NCBI RefSeq assembly: GCF_003344785.1
Contig: NZ_QPMK01000003.1
Span: 499,160-563,159, forward strand
Source: Thalassococcus profundi
GTDB lineage: Bacteria > Pseudomonadota > Alphaproteobacteria > Rhodobacterales > Rhodobacteraceae
Direction: 5' to 3'
Length of the DNA stretch: 64,000 bases
A program made the position numbers and the translations under genes. A model generated the notes under the pieces. That model saw nothing but the letters and a program-made list of their open reading frames with translations. It had not been told where the DNA came from and did not search any database. Of the stretch, positions 38,316 through 47,520 are shown piece by piece (the stretch's first letter is position 1; every line of letters begins with the position of its first letter).

Positions 38316-40172
38316 TCAGACCGTTTCGGCGGCGTCGAGTTTTTCCAGCGCGGCCATCCAGAGCCCTTCGGCGCGGCCCAGCCCCTCCATGACCTCGGCG
38401 TATTTCCTGTTCCAGGTTTCGAGCTCTCCCTTGCGGCTGTCCTCGTAGAGCTCGGGATTGGCGAGTTTCTTCGCCAGCTTGTCGCGCATGTCGTTGAGCT
38501 TGGTCACGCGCTCTTCGCATTTTCGGGCCTCGGCGCGCAGGGCGAGAATCGCATCGCGGGAGGGGCGCGCGGGTTTGGCGGCCTCGGGCTTTTTCTGCGG
38601 TTTCGCGGGCTTGTCGGACGACAGAAGCATCTTGCGATAGGCCTCTAGGTCGTCGTCGTAGGGCGCCACGGTGCCGTCCTTGACCAGCCACAGCCGGTCC
38701 GCGACCATGCCCAGCAGGTGCATGTCGTGGCTGACCAAAATCACCGCGCCGGAATAGGCGGTCAGCGCCTCGACCAGCGCCTCGCGGCTTTCGATGTCGA
38801 GGTGGTTGGTGGGCTCGTCGAGAATGAGCAGGTGCGGTGCGTCGAGTGTCGCCAGCAGCAGCGACAGACGTGCCTTCTGCCCGCCCGAGAGCCGCCCGAC
38901 CTCGGTATCCGCCTGGTCGGCGCCAAGGCCGAAGCCCGCGAGCCGGGCGCGTAATTTGCTGGGCGGCGTGTCCGGGCGCAGCCGTTGCAGGTGGGTGAGC
39001 GGACTTTCGTCGATGTGCAACTCGTCCACCTGGTGCTGCGCGAAGTAACCGATGCGCAGCTTGGTCGACCGGGTCATCTTGCCCGCCATCAGCGGCAGCC
39101 GGTCCGACAGCAGTTTCGACAGGGTCGACTTGCCCTGGCCGTTCTTGCCCAAAAGCGCGATGCGATCGTCCTGGTCGATGCGCAGGTTTAGCCGGCCCAG
39201 CACACGGGTGTCGCCGTAGCCGGTCTCGCCGCCCTCGATATGGATGATCGGCGGCGACAGCTCGTCGGGCTGCGGGAAGGTGAAGACGCGCTTGGCCGCC
39301 TCTTCGGGCGGCGTGATCGTGTCCATCTTCTCGATCATCTTGACCCGCGCCTGGGCCTGCTTGGCCTTGGACGCCTTGGCTTTGAAACGATCGACGAACT
39401 TCTGCAGGTGCTCCTTTCGGGCCTGCTGCTTCTTCGCCATCGAGGTCAGCACCGCGCGCTGTTCGGCGCGCTGGCGGGCGAACTGGTCGTAAGGCCCGGT
39501 CCAATAGGTCAGCTTTTTCTCGTCAAGGTGCAGGATGCCGGCGACGGCGCGGTTCAGCAGGCCGCGGTCGTGACTGATGATGATGACCGTATGGGGATAG
39601 CGCGCGAGATAGGCCTCGAGCCAGAGCGCGCCTTCGAGGTCGAGGTAGTTCGTAGGCTCGTCGAGGAGCAGCAGGTCGGGCTGGGCAAAGAGCACGCCCG
39701 CTAGCGCCACGCGCATCCGCCAGCCGCCCGAGAAGGCAGAGCAGGGCTGCTGCTGTTCGTCGTCGTCGAAACCGAGACCCTTGAGGATCGACGCGGCGCG
39801 CGCCTCGGCCGACCAGGCGTCGATATCGGCAAGCCGGGTCTGCACCTCGGCGATGCGGTGCGCGTCGGTCGCGGTCTCGGCCTCGGCCATCAGCCGCGCG
39901 CGTTCGGTATCGGCGGCCAGCACCGTGTCGAGCAGCGAGGTCTCGGAGGCCGGCACCTCCTGCGCGACGCCGCCGATACGGGCGCGGCTGGGCAGGGAGA
40001 TGCTGCCGGTGTCCAGCACCAGCTCGCCGCGGATCAGCTTGAACAGGGTGGTCTTGCCCGCGCCGTTGGCGCCGACCAGGCCGACCTTGTGGCCCTCGGG
40101 AATCGTCGCCGAGGCCTCGACCAGAAGCGGCCGGCCTTCGACGGAATAGGAGATGTCCTTGATCTGCAGCAT
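38316..40172 (-). CDS. ABC-F family ATP-binding cassette protein (YheS-like)
   Basis: 618 residues from ATG 40172 ([13 protein letters not shown]). Two ABC domains without membrane segments: Walker [11 protein letters not shown] (about 35) and [10 protein letters not shown] (about 335), signatures [11 protein letters not shown] and [11 protein letters not shown], Walker [13 protein letters not shown] and [12 protein letters not shown]. The linker between them ([28 protein letters not shown]) is the P-site tRNA interaction motif, and a C-terminal coiled coil follows. It acts on the ribosome as a translation factor. Resistance function is not indicated. Confidence 0.92.
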   Translation of the reverse strand: MLQIKDISYSVEGRPLLVEASATIPEGHKVGLVGANGAGKTTLFKLIRGELVLDTGSISLPSRARIGGVAQEVPASETSLLDTVLAADTERARLMAEAETATDAHRIAEVQTRLADIDAWSAEARAASILKGLGFDDDEQQQPCSAFSGGWRMRVALAGVLFAQPDLLLLDEPTNYLDLEGALWLEAYLARYPHTVIIISHDRGLLNRAVAGILHLDEKKLTYWTGPYDQFARQRAEQRAVLTSMAKKQQARKEHLQKFVDRFKAKASKAKQAQARVKMIEKMDTITPPEEAAKRVFTFPQPDELSPPIIHIEGGETGYGDTRVLGRLNLRIDQDDRIALLGKNGQGKSTLSKLLSDRLPLMAGKMTRSTKLRIGYFAQHQVDELHIDESPLTHLQRLRPDTPPSKLRARLAGFGLGADQADTEVGRLSGGQKARLSLLLATLDAPHLLILDEPTNHLDIESREALVEALTAYSGAVILVSHDMHLLGMVADRLWLVKDGTVAPYDDDLEAYRKMLLSSDKPAKPQKKPEAAKPARPSRDAILALRAEARKCEERVTKLNDMRDKLAKKLANPELYEDSRKGELETWNRKYAEVMEGLGRAEGLWMAALEKLDAAETV

Positions 40173-40324
40173 GGCCGCGCAATGCCCCAGCGGCGGGGTA
40201 CTGTCAATGTGGCGCGCCGCGCCGCCGCGCGGTCTTTCCAAGCCAGACGCGCCATGCTATGGCCCGCGCCAATTGTAATTGCAGCCGGGCCGCGGGTCCG
40301 GTGCTGACCATGGAGCAGACGAAA

Positions 40325-40747
40325 ATGGCCACCGAACGCACGCTGAGCATCATCAAGCCCGACGCCACCAAGCGCAACCTGACCGGCAAGATCAACGCCA
40401 AGTTCGAAGAAGCGGGCCTGCGCATCGTGGCGCAGAAACGCATCCACCTGACCAAGGCGCAGGCGGGCGAGTTCTACAAGGTGCATGCGGAGCGTCCGTT
40501 CTACGACGAACTGTGCGAATTCATGGCCTCGGCCCCGGTGGTCGTGCAGGTGCTCGAGGGCGAGGGCGCCATTGCCAAGAACCGCGAAGTCATGGGCGCC
40601 ACCAACCCCGCCGACGCGGCCCCCGGCACGATCCGCGCGGAATTCGCCGAATCCGTGGGCGAGAATTCGGTGCACGGCTCCGACGCGCCCGAAACGGCTG
40701 CTGAAGAGATCGCCTACTATTTCTCGGGTCTCGAACTGGTCGGCTGA
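40325..40747 (+). CDS. ndk: nucleoside diphosphate kinase
   Basis: 140 residues from ATG 40325 ([19 protein letters not shown]), with GGAG 9 nt upstream; an in-frame ATG at 40310 is less likely. The phosphorylated His is in [11 protein letters not shown], and KPDA and the N-terminal strand are canonical. It balances NTP and dNTP pools. The divergent ABC-F gene lies 152 bp away. An intrinsic terminator follows. Confidence 0.97.
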   Translation: MATERTLSIIKPDATKRNLTGKINAKFEEAGLRIVAQKRIHLTKAQAGEFYKVHAERPFYDELCEFMASAPVVVQVLEGEGAIAKNREVMGATNPADAAPGTIRAEFAESVGENSVHGSDAPETAAEEIAYYFSGLELVG

Positions 40748-40775
40748 GCCGACAACTCGATGGGTTTCAAGCGTG

Positions 40776-40801
40776 CGGGGGGCCTTACGGTCCCCCGTTT
40801 T
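40776..40801 (+). terminator. intrinsic terminator of ndk
   Basis: CGGGGG (40776-40781) / CCCCCG (40792-40797) with a 10-nt loop and TTTT, 28 bp past the ndk stop. Confidence 0.8.
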
Positions 40802-41076
40802 GCTGTCTGGGGGCCAGAAAGACATGGCGGCCGCGAAGCGCCACCCCCGGCTTCATCTTGCCGATAAACTCCAGAGAGCACGAGAGACAGCGTCTCTCGT
40901 AGCCGCGCTAGGCGCGGCTTTCGGAGCGAAGCTGCCCGCATCCGCGGCATGTCCGGCGAAGGCGCAGATGTATCAGGTGTGGCCCTCAGTTCGGCCCGAT
41001 CGCAATACAGCATTGCCTGGCAAACCCGCTTCAGGCTGGCAGCACCTCTGCTCTGGCAAAACGCACCGCTGCGCTG
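40802..41076. other. intergenic stretch between ndk and the DUF4112 gene
   Basis: It contains the inverted copy B of the 72-bp repeat (40850-40921). Beyond it I see no gene; a minus-strand frame of about 99 codons (40717-41013) merely reads through the repeat, giving the same peptide-like string as copy A, and is not coding. Confidence 0.5.
40850..40921 (-). repeat. 72-bp modular hairpin repeat, copy B
   Basis: Reverse complement of copy A at 37989-38060, differing only in the 3-nt loop of the first hairpin. The two copies flank the ABC-F and ndk genes as inverted repeats about 2.8 kb apart, and some matching sequence (GGGGGTG) extends past the tail. Confidence 0.85.
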
Positions 41077-41445
41077 TCAGGCGGCCATCGCTGTCGCGTG
41101 CTTCTCTTCAAAGTGCCGTCGCAGGATCGCGGCGTTCTTGCGATTGGCCTTGAAACCGACGTCGAAGATGTCGCCGACCAGCGGCACGAGGCCCAGAAAC
41201 CAGTCGAGGAAGACGTTCCAGGCCATGACCGTTTTGCGATGCATGGGCACGCCCATGTCATGCGCCGTCCAGATGATGTAGGCAGCAGGCATCAGCGCCA
41301 GGGTGTCGCCGACGCCCGGCACGAGGCCGAGGATAGAATCCCAGCCCAGCCGGATTCGGGTCAGGGGCAGGCGAAAGGCGCTGTCCATACGATGGGCCAG
41401 CGCCTCTGCTTTTTCGACCCGTTTGAGGTCACGCTCCTGCGTCAT
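41077..41445 (-). CDS. DUF4112 domain protein
   Basis: 122 residues from ATG 41445. DUF4112 features: LAHRMDSAFRLPLTRIRLGWDSILGLVPGVGDTLALMPAAYIIW (about 15-58) and LDWFLGLVPLVGDIFDVGFKANRKN (about 78-102), two similar GLVP-GD hydrophobic units. It is a small membrane protein of unknown function. ATGA overlap with the YqaE gene upstream suggests the two are made together. Confidence 0.87.
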   Translation of the reverse strand: MTQERDLKRVEKAEALAHRMDSAFRLPLTRIRLGWDSILGLVPGVGDTLALMPAAYIIWTAHDMGVPMHRKTVMAWNVFLDWFLGLVPLVGDIFDVGFKANRKNAAILRRHFEEKHATAMAA

Positions 41446-41615
41446 GCGCGAGCAGGGCCGGTGCGGGCGATGATCCAGACGGCGTGAACAATGCCGGGGA
41501 TGTACCCGAGGATCGTCAGCAGGATGTTGATCCAGAAATGCTTGCCGATGCCGACCTGCAGGAACACGCCGAGCGGTGGCAGGATGATGGCCAGGATAAT
41601 TCGAATGAGGTCCAT
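41442..41615 (-). CDS. YqaE/Pmp3 family small membrane protein
   Basis: 57 residues from ATG 41615 (MDLIRIILAIILPPLGVFLQVG), with two helices around the conserved GIGKHFWINILLTILGYIPGIVHAVWII, the full PMP3 signature. The family is linked to membrane potential and stress tolerance in fungi and plants; its bacterial role is unclear. It overlaps the DUF4112 gene by 4 bp. GAGG-type sequence lies upstream of the ATG. Confidence 0.92.
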   Translation of the reverse strand: MDLIRIILAIILPPLGVFLQVGIGKHFWINILLTILGYIPGIVHAVWIIARTGPARA

Positions 41616-41681
41616 GGTTGAGGTCCTTCGTGTTGCGTCTATTTGCGCTAACAACGCGGACCCCGTGCGATATGTTCCCGC

Positions 41682-42029
41682 TCAACCCCGCCGCGCTGGA
41701 CCAAGGCCGATGTCGTCGAGAAAGGCCGCAAGCGCGTCCGAGGGCTGGTCGGGGTCCGCCGCGCGGTCCGCCTTGATCCGGTCGAAGGCGTCGCGGAGCG
41801 CGGCTTTCTCGGCGCCTTTGCAGTCGTTCCAGGGGCGGCCCTGCAGCGCCATGTGCAGCACGTAGTAGCCGATGAAATGCGGGCGTGTGCCGGCGGCGAC
41901 CATGCGCCGGTAGGCGGCGTCCGCTCCCAGTGCGCGCAGGTCCTCGGCGCTGTGGATGCCCGCGCGGGTGCAGGCGGCCTCCACGGCGGGGCCGAGATTG
42001 CGAATGGTGGACACGGGGGTCTGGGTCAT
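41682..42029 (-). CDS. TfoX C-terminal domain protein
   Basis: 115 residues of the TfoX/Sxy C-terminal (helix-hairpin-like) domain: IRNLGPAVEAACTRAGIHSAEDLRALGADAAYRRMVAAG (about 9-47), then FIGYYVLHMALQGRPWND. It has no TfoX N-terminal domain, so it is a stand-alone C-domain protein, common in Rhodobacterales. Competence regulation is not implied. It lies 60 bp after the aminotransferase gene on the same strand. Confidence 0.85.
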   Translation of the reverse strand: MTQTPVSTIRNLGPAVEAACTRAGIHSAEDLRALGADAAYRRMVAAGTRPHFIGYYVLHMALQGRPWNDCKGAEKAALRDAFDRIKADRAADPDQPSDALAAFLDDIGLGPARRG

Positions 42030-42089
42030 GGCGCGCTCGGGCAGGGATTTTCCGCAGTATGCCGCGTGCCGCGAAGCAGGAAAAGCGCT

Positions 42090-43271
42090 TCAGGCGGCGG
42101 AGCGTCGCGCGTCGGCAAAGGCGCAGAGCGTGCGCAGCGCGGCGGCAAAGCGGTCGTCCTCGATCGTCATCGCGACGCGGACATGGCCCGCTGCCGACAG
42201 GCCGAAACTTTCGCCGGGCATCACCGCGATACGGTGCGTGTCGAGCAGGGCGTTGGCGAAGGCCTCGCCGCTGAGGCCGGTGGCGCGGATGTCGAGCATG
42301 ATGTACATCGCGCCCTGGCTGGGGATGGCGCGCACGGTGTCGGACCCGGCCAGGATGTCCATGGCCAGCGCCCGGCGGCGGGAGAAGGGGGCGGCGACCT
42401 GCGTTTCGACCTCCGCCCCCTGGTTCAGGGCGAAGAGCGCGGCCTCCTGGATGTAGCCCGGTACGCCGTAGGTGGTGTTGGTTGCCAGTTCCACCAGCCG
42501 TTCGATCACCGCCGCGGGCCCCACGATCCAGCCGATGCGGCTGCCGGTCATGGCATGGCTCTTCGACATCGACCCGATGACCAGCGTCCGCTCTGCCATG
42601 CCCGGCAGGGCACGGGGGCTGAGATGGGCGCCCTCCCAGACCTGGGTGTCATAGACCTCGTCCGAGACGATCCAGAGATCGTGCGCCTGCGCCGTCCGGG
42701 CGATGCGGTCGAGCGTCTCGCGGCCGTAGACCATGCCGGTGGGGTTGTTCGGGGTGTTGACCAGCAGCGACCGCGCGCCGGGGGCGGCGGTGTCCAGCGC
42801 CTCCTGCTGCGGCAGAAAGGCGTGTTCGGCCCGGGTGAGCACCGCGCGGGGCCGGGCGCTCGCCGCGCGGATGGAGCCGGGGTAGGTGGCGTAATAGGGG
42901 TCGATGTAGAGCGCCGTGTCCCCAGGATCGCAGACCGCCATATGGGCGGCAAAGATTGCCGCCTGCCCGCCGGGCGTGATCAGAACGTTGTCGCGCGTCG
43001 TGGGCACGCCGGTGCGCGCCTGGACCCGCGCCGCCACCGCGTCGCGCAAGGCGGAAATGCCGGGCACCATGGCATAGCCGGTGCGGCCCGCAAGGGCCGA
43101 GCGGTGCATCGCGCCCAGGATGGCGGGGTCGGTGCCGATATCGTGCTCGCCGATGGTGAGTTCGGTCACCTGGGTTCCGGCGGCGACCATGGTGCGGGCC
43201 CGGTAGAACACATCCCAGCCGTCGGAGCCGCCGCCGTTGATCGAGGTGATGCGGTGAGACAGGTGCGGCAT
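42090..43271 (-). CDS. class I/II PLP-dependent aminotransferase
   Basis: 393 residues from ATG 43271 (MPHLSHRITSINGGGSDG). Fold-type I: VLITPGGQAAIFAA near 97, NTPNNPTGMVYG near 168, SDEVYD near 195 and the PLP lysine in IGSMSKSHAMTGSRIGW near 230. It is an aspartate/aromatic-type aminotransferase by pattern; substrate not determined. Longer upstream readings lack conservation. It heads a minus-strand run with the TfoX-C and small membrane genes. Confidence 0.9.
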   Translation of the reverse strand: MPHLSHRITSINGGGSDGWDVFYRARTMVAAGTQVTELTIGEHDIGTDPAILGAMHRSALAGRTGYAMVPGISALRDAVAARVQARTGVPTTRDNVLITPGGQAAIFAAHMAVCDPGDTALYIDPYYATYPGSIRAASARPRAVLTRAEHAFLPQQEALDTAAPGARSLLVNTPNNPTGMVYGRETLDRIARTAQAHDLWIVSDEVYDTQVWEGAHLSPRALPGMAERTLVIGSMSKSHAMTGSRIGWIVGPAAVIERLVELATNTTYGVPGYIQEAALFALNQGAEVETQVAAPFSRRRALAMDILAGSDTVRAIPSQGAMYIMLDIRATGLSGEAFANALLDTHRIAVMPGESFGLSAAGHVRVAMTIEDDRFAAALRTLCAFADARRSAA

Positions 43272-43611
43272 GAGGGACCTCTGGCATTCGGCGCGGGCTG
43301 ACACTGCGCTTGTGCCAGAGGCCGGGCGGGCTCGGCAAGGGCGGGACCGGACAGGGCTGCCGGATTTCGGTGCGTAGGCCTGCGGATCGGTCGGCTGCGG
43401 AGTACGCAAGAGATGTGCAGGCCGGGCCAGAGCGTCTCACAGGCTGCATCCGCGCGCCGTCACATGGACGGTGCGGCACCGCTGCTTCGGTGCGGGCCCG
43501 GTGGGCCCTTTCCGGACGGCTTGGATGTGCCTTTGGAAAGACGGCTTGACCTGAAGTGCGCTTGAGGAATTAGCGTGAGTCGCGTCGAAGCTTTGAAAAG
43601 GAGGCGGACCG
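43272..43611. other. 340-bp divergent promoter region, no gene seen
   Basis: This lies between the aminotransferase start and the VOC gene. TTGACC at about 43546 with TAGCGT about 19 bp later is a weak promoter candidate for the VOC gene. The rest is GC-rich without a recognisable gene or repeat. Confidence 0.45.
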
Positions 43612-43998
43612 ATGCCCGCACGACTGGAACATGTGAACATCTGCGTCCCCGATCCGGTGGCAACCGCTGCGGTGCTGGAGCGACTGTTCGATTGGCACAT
43701 CCGCTGGGAAGGCGTATCGCCCGGGGATGGCTATTCGATACATGTGGGCGATACGGAGGGCTATGTGGCGCTCTACCGGCCCGGCCACGGGATGCAGGCG
43801 GCCGACCCGGGGCGGTATCGGCGCTGGGCGGGGCTGAACCACGTGGGCGTCGTTGTCTCCGACCTCGATCAGGCCGAGGCGCGCGTCCGGGCCGAGGGGT
43901 ACGAGACCCACGGTCACGCCGCGTACGAACCCGGCCGGCGGTTCTACTTCGACGGGCCGGACGGGGTCGAATACGAGGTGGTGGCCTACGGGGCGTAG
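43612..43998 (+). CDS. VOC superfamily (glyoxalase-like) protein
   Basis: 128 residues with two beta-alpha-beta-beta-beta units: LEHVNICVPDPVATAAVLERLFDW at the start and LNHVGVVVSDLDQAEARVRAEGYE in the second half, ending FYFDGPDGVEYEVVAYG. Metal ligand candidates are H7, H77 and the Glu of EYEV. AAAGGAGGCGG ends 4 nt before ATG 43612. The substrate is unknown. Confidence 0.87.
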   Translation: MPARLEHVNICVPDPVATAAVLERLFDWHIRWEGVSPGDGYSIHVGDTEGYVALYRPGHGMQAADPGRYRRWAGLNHVGVVVSDLDQAEARVRAEGYETHGHAAYEPGRRFYFDGPDGVEYEVVAYGA

Positions 43999-44186
43999 CT
44001 CTTCGTGTCCTGGCCGGACACTCCTCGCTTGTGGGGGCGGGCGGGGAGTGCTAGGACATGGCCATGACCGCTGTGGCCACCCTCATTCGCTGCATTACCC
44101 GCTAACCCTTCTGGCGGGCCGGTCTTCTATTCCCAAACATGGACAGAGTTGCTAAGCCCGCCGCGACCCCGCGCGAGGACGGACTT

Positions 44187-45653
44187 ATGGATATCTCTCT
44201 CACCAACTCCGCCACCCGGAAGAAGGAGCGGTTCACGCCGCTCGATCCCGGCAACGTGCGGATGTATGTCTGCGGCCCCACGGTCTATGACCGGGCGCAT
44301 CTGGGCAACGCCCGGCCCGTGGTGGTGTTCGACGTGCTCTACCGGCTGCTGCGGCATGTCTACGGGCCCGAGCACGTGACCTACGTGCGCAACTTCACCG
44401 ACGTCGACGACAAGATCAACGCACGGGCGGCGGAGAGCGGGCGCGCCATCGGCGAGATCACCGCCGAGACGACGCAGTGGTTCCTGGACGACATGGGCGC
44501 GCTGGGGGCGCTGGAGCCGTCGATCCGAAACGGGGCCGATCACGAACGCGCAATGCCGCGCGCCACGCAGTACATCGCGCAGATGGTGGCGATGATCGAG
44601 GCGCTGATCGACAAGGGACATGCCTATGCCGCCGAGGGGCATGTGCTCTTTGCCGTGGACAGCTGGACCGACGGCTACGGCCGCCTGTCGGGCCGGTCGG
44701 TGGACGACATGATCGCCGGCGCCCGGGTCGAGGTCGCGCCCTACAAGCGCAACCCGATGGATTTCGTGCTGTGGAAGCCGTCTTCGGTGGATCTGCCGGG
44801 GTGGGAGAGCCCTTGGGGTCGCGGGCGGCCCGGATGGCATATCGAGTGCTCCGCCATGGCCGAGGCGCTGCTGGGCAAGACCTTCGACATCCACGGCGGC
44901 GGCAACGACCTGATGTTCCCGCACCACGAGAACGAGATCGCCCAGAGCTGCTGCGCCAACGGTACGGAGAAGATGGCGCAGGTCTGGCTGCACAACGAGA
45001 TGCTGCAGGTCGAGGGCAAGAAGATGTCCAAGAGCCTCGGGAATTTCTTCACGGTGCGGGATTTGCTGGACCAGGGAGTGCCGGGCGAGGTGATCCGTTT
45101 CGTGATGCTGTCGACGCATTACCGCAAGCCGATGGACTGGACGGAGAAGAAGGCGAAGGAGGCGCGCGGGCATCTCGCGGCATGGGATCGGCTAAAGCGT
45201 CATGGCCTTTCACAGGAGTTGAGCGCGCTGCAGTTAGCCGAGTTGGTGGATGAAAATGTTATCGACGCGCTCTGTGATGATCTAAATACATCCGGCGCGA
45301 TCAATCGGCTTTTCGAGATGGCGGCTGCCGCTAAAACTTCCGAGCTGGACTCGCGCCAGCTGAGATCCTTTTTCGCGACCCTTGAATTTCTCGGTTTCAA
45401 GAACTTGGACGTTGAAAGATTGCAGCGCCGAAGCGCAATCGAGACGGCACACGAGAAAGCTGTTTTGAAGGCGCATCAGCATAGCCTGATCGAGGCCCGA
45501 GCGGAGGCGATGCAGAGCAAGGATTTTTCCGAGGTAGATCGACTAAAGGCTGCTCTGACTGCGGCGGGTGTCGAGGTTCGCATGTCCAAAACCGACGTTG
45601 AACTTGTCGAGGGACCGGACTTCGACCCGTCCAAGCTGGAGGACTTGGCGTGA
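44187..45653 (+). CDS. cysS: cysteinyl-tRNA synthetase with a compositionally foreign C-terminal third
   Basis: 488 residues from ATG 44187 ([16 protein letters not shown]), with GAGGA 7 nt upstream; ATG 44139 would add a non-conserved leader. HIGH-like HLGN is at 38-41, KMSKS at 279-283, and zinc ligands lie in [20 protein letters not shown] and PHHENEIA. From about 45190 (residue 335), at the start of the DALR/anticodon domain, base use changes: about 53% G+C over 45241-45540 by hand count against about 63% just upstream, with codons such as CTA, TTA, AGA, ATA-free but AAT/GTT-rich choices rare elsewhere here. The frame stays open and complete, so the protein is probably functional. Recombination from another lineage is the likely cause. 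Confidence 0.96.
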   Translation: MDISLTNSATRKKERFTPLDPGNVRMYVCGPTVYDRAHLGNARPVVVFDVLYRLLRHVYGPEHVTYVRNFTDVDDKINARAAESGRAIGEITAETTQWFLDDMGALGALEPSIRNGADHERAMPRATQYIAQMVAMIEALIDKGHAYAAEGHVLFAVDSWTDGYGRLSGRSVDDMIAGARVEVAPYKRNPMDFVLWKPSSVDLPGWESPWGRGRPGWHIECSAMAEALLGKTFDIHGGGNDLMFPHHENEIAQSCCANGTEKMAQVWLHNEMLQVEGKKMSKSLGNFFTVRDLLDQGVPGEVIRFVMLSTHYRKPMDWTEKKAKEARGHLAAWDRLKRHGLSQELSALQLAELVDENVIDALCDDLNTSGAINRLFEMAAAAKTSELDSRQLRSFFATLEFLGFKNLDVERLQRRSAIETAHEKAVLKAHQHSLIEARAEAMQSKDFSEVDRLKAALTAAGVEVRMSKTDVELVEGPDFDPSKLEDLA

Positions 45654-45729
45654 GTGTCATGGGTCAAGACACCAGCGTCCGGCCGCCGGGGGGGCGTGAA
45701 GCGCCCGCCCGGGGGGGCGGTCGGGCGCT

Positions 45730-45750
45730 GTCCGCGGCAGGGCCGCGGAC
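45730..45750. repeat. 9-bp GC hairpin after cysS
   Basis: GTCCGCGGC (45730-45738), loop AGG, GCCGCGGAC (45742-45750). It sits in a hairpin-rich intergenic stretch (45654-45897) and has no U-tract. Confidence 0.6.
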
Positions 45751-45809
45751 GGGGTGGGTGCGGTGCGATGTGCTCTGGGCCCGAGCTGAGCGCCGGTTGC
45801 TGCGCCGAA

Positions 45810-45890
45810 GTGGGGGCCAGCCCCCACACCCCCGGAGGTTTAACCGCGAGTTTTGCATGGCAAAACTTGCGGGTGGCAAGATGAAGGAGG
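45810..45890 (+). repeat. modular hairpin repeat, copy C, supplying the cimA ribosome-binding site
   Basis: GTGGGGG-CCAG-CCCCCAC (45810-45827), then CCCCCGGAGGTTTAA, an inner hairpin CCGCGAGTTTTGC/GCAAAACTTGCGG (45844-45873, one mismatch) and the tail GGCAAGATGAAGGAGG. The tail provides AAGGAGG 8 nt before the cimA start. It shares its tail and CCCCGGAGGTTTAA segment with the copy at 49097-49150, which lacks the inner hairpin. Confidence 0.75.
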
Positions 45891-45897
45891 GGATGGG

Positions 45898-47520
45898 ATG
45901 AGCCGGGAGCGCCTTTATCTCTACGACACCACCTTGCGGGACGGACAGCAGACGCAAGGCGTGCAGTTCTCCACCGCCGAGAAGCTGAAGATCGCGGCGG
46001 CGCTGGATGCGCTGGGCGTGGATTACATCGAGGGTGGCTGGCCGGGAGCCAACCCCACCGACAGCGCCTTTTTCGACACCGTGCCCGCGACGCGGGCGAC
46101 GCTGACCGCCTTCGGCATGACCAAGCGCGCCGGGCGGTCGGCGGCGAATGACGATGTGCTGGCGGCGGTGCTGAACGCCGGCACCGGGGCGGTCTGTATC
46201 GTCGGCAAGACGCATGAGTTCCACGTGGAGACGGCGCTGGGCATCGGGCTGGACGAGAATCTGGAGACCATTCGCGACAGTGTCGCGCATCTGGTCGCGC
46301 AGGGGCGCGAGGCGCTGTTCGACGCGGAGCATTTCTTTGACGGCTACCGCGCCAATCCGGCCTACGCGCTCGACTGCCTGCGCGCGGCGCTCGAGGCTGG
46401 GGCGCGGTGGCTGGTGCTCTGCGACACCAACGGCGGCACGCTGCCCGCCGAGGTTCACCGCATCGTCACCGAGGTGATCGCCGCGGGCATTCCCGGCAAC
46501 CGGTTGGGCATCCACACCCACAACGACACCGAAACCGCCGTCGCCGCATCGCTCGCGGCGGTCGAGGCCGGGGTGCGGCAGATCCAGGGCACGCTCAACG
46601 GGCTGGGCGAGCGCTGCGGCAATGCCAACCTCGTGTCGCTCATCCCGACGCTGATGCTGAAGCCGCCCTACCGGGATCAATTCGAGATCGGGGTGACGGC
46701 GGAGGCGCTGGAGGGGCTGACGCGGCTCAGCCGGATGCTCGACGACATCCTCAACCGCGTGCCGCTGAAGCAGCTGGCCTATGTCGGCGGGTCGGCCTTT
46801 GCCCACAAGGCGGGTCTGCACGCCAGCGCCATCCTCAAGAACCCCGCGACCTACGAACACATCGATCCCGCGCTGGTGGGCAACCGCCGCTTCGTGCCGA
46901 TGTCGAACCAGGCCGGGCAGTCGAACCTGCGCCGCCGCCTGGCCGAGGCGGGGCTGGAGGTCGATCCGGGCGATCCGGCGCTGGGCCGCATCCTCGAGGC
47001 GGTGAAGGCGCGCGAGGCCGAGGGCTACAGCTACGACACCGCCGAGGCCAGTTTCGAACTGCTGGCGCGGGCCGAGCTGGGCCGCCTGCCGGAGTTCTTC
47101 GAGGTCAAGCGCTACCGTGTGACGGTGGAGCGGCGCAAGAACAAGCGCAACCGCATGGTGTCGCTGTCCGAAGCGGTCGTCGTGGTCAAGGTCGACGGCG
47201 AGAAGAAGCTGTCGGTGAGCGAGTCGATGGACGAGACCGGGTCGGATCGCGGGCCCGTGAACGCCCTGTCGAAGGCCTTGGCCAAGGACCTGGGGCGCTA
47301 CCAGACCGCGATCGAGGACATGCGTCTGGTTGACTTCAAGGTCCGGATCACCCAAGGCGGCACCGAAGCGGTCACCCGGGTCATCATCGACAGCGAAGAT
47401 GGGGCCGGGCGGCGCTGGTCCACCGTGGGTGTCAGCGCCAACATCGTCGACGCGTCCTTCGAGGCGCTGCTGGAGGCGGTGCGCTGGAAACTGATACGCG
47501 ATGTAGGAGAGACCCCATGA
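45898..47520 (+). CDS. cimA: citramalate synthase
   Basis: 540 residues from ATG 45898 (MSRERLYLYDTTLRDGQQTQG). HMGL/DRE-TIM barrel: YDTTLRDGQQTQG carries the catalytic Arg and metal Asp, IHTHNDTETAVA the metal His pair, and GTLNGLGERCGNANL the signature. The C-terminal LeuA-type regulatory domain starts near 400 (RVTVERRKNKRNR). It condenses pyruvate and acetyl-CoA to (R)-citramalate, a threonine-independent entry to isoleucine. The ribosome-binding site comes from the tail of an intergenic repeat. A methyltransferase gene overlaps its stop by 4 bp. Confidence 0.94.
   Translation: MSRERLYLYDTTLRDGQQTQGVQFSTAEKLKIAAALDALGVDYIEGGWPGANPTDSAFFDTVPATRATLTAFGMTKRAGRSAANDDVLAAVLNAGTGAVCIVGKTHEFHVETALGIGLDENLETIRDSVAHLVAQGREALFDAEHFFDGYRANPAYALDCLRAALEAGARWLVLCDTNGGTLPAEVHRIVTEVIAAGIPGNRLGIHTHNDTETAVAASLAAVEAGVRQIQGTLNGLGERCGNANLVSLIPTLMLKPPYRDQFEIGVTAEALEGLTRLSRMLDDILNRVPLKQLAYVGGSAFAHKAGLHASAILKNPATYEHIDPALVGNRRFVPMSNQAGQSNLRRRLAEAGLEVDPGDPALGRILEAVKAREAEGYSYDTAEASFELLARAELGRLPEFFEVKRYRVTVERRKNKRNRMVSLSEAVVVVKVDGEKKLSVSESMDETGSDRGPVNALSKALAKDLGRYQTAIEDMRLVDFKVRITQGGTEAVTRVIIDSEDGAGRRWSTVGVSANIVDASFEALLEAVRWKLIRDVGETP

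Noticed and set aside
40717-41013. Minus-strand 98-residue open frame and a similar peptide string near 37990-38060
   Set aside because: Both merely translate the 72-bp repeat (the string LARLRETLSLVLSGVYRQDE). No conserved start or domain is present.
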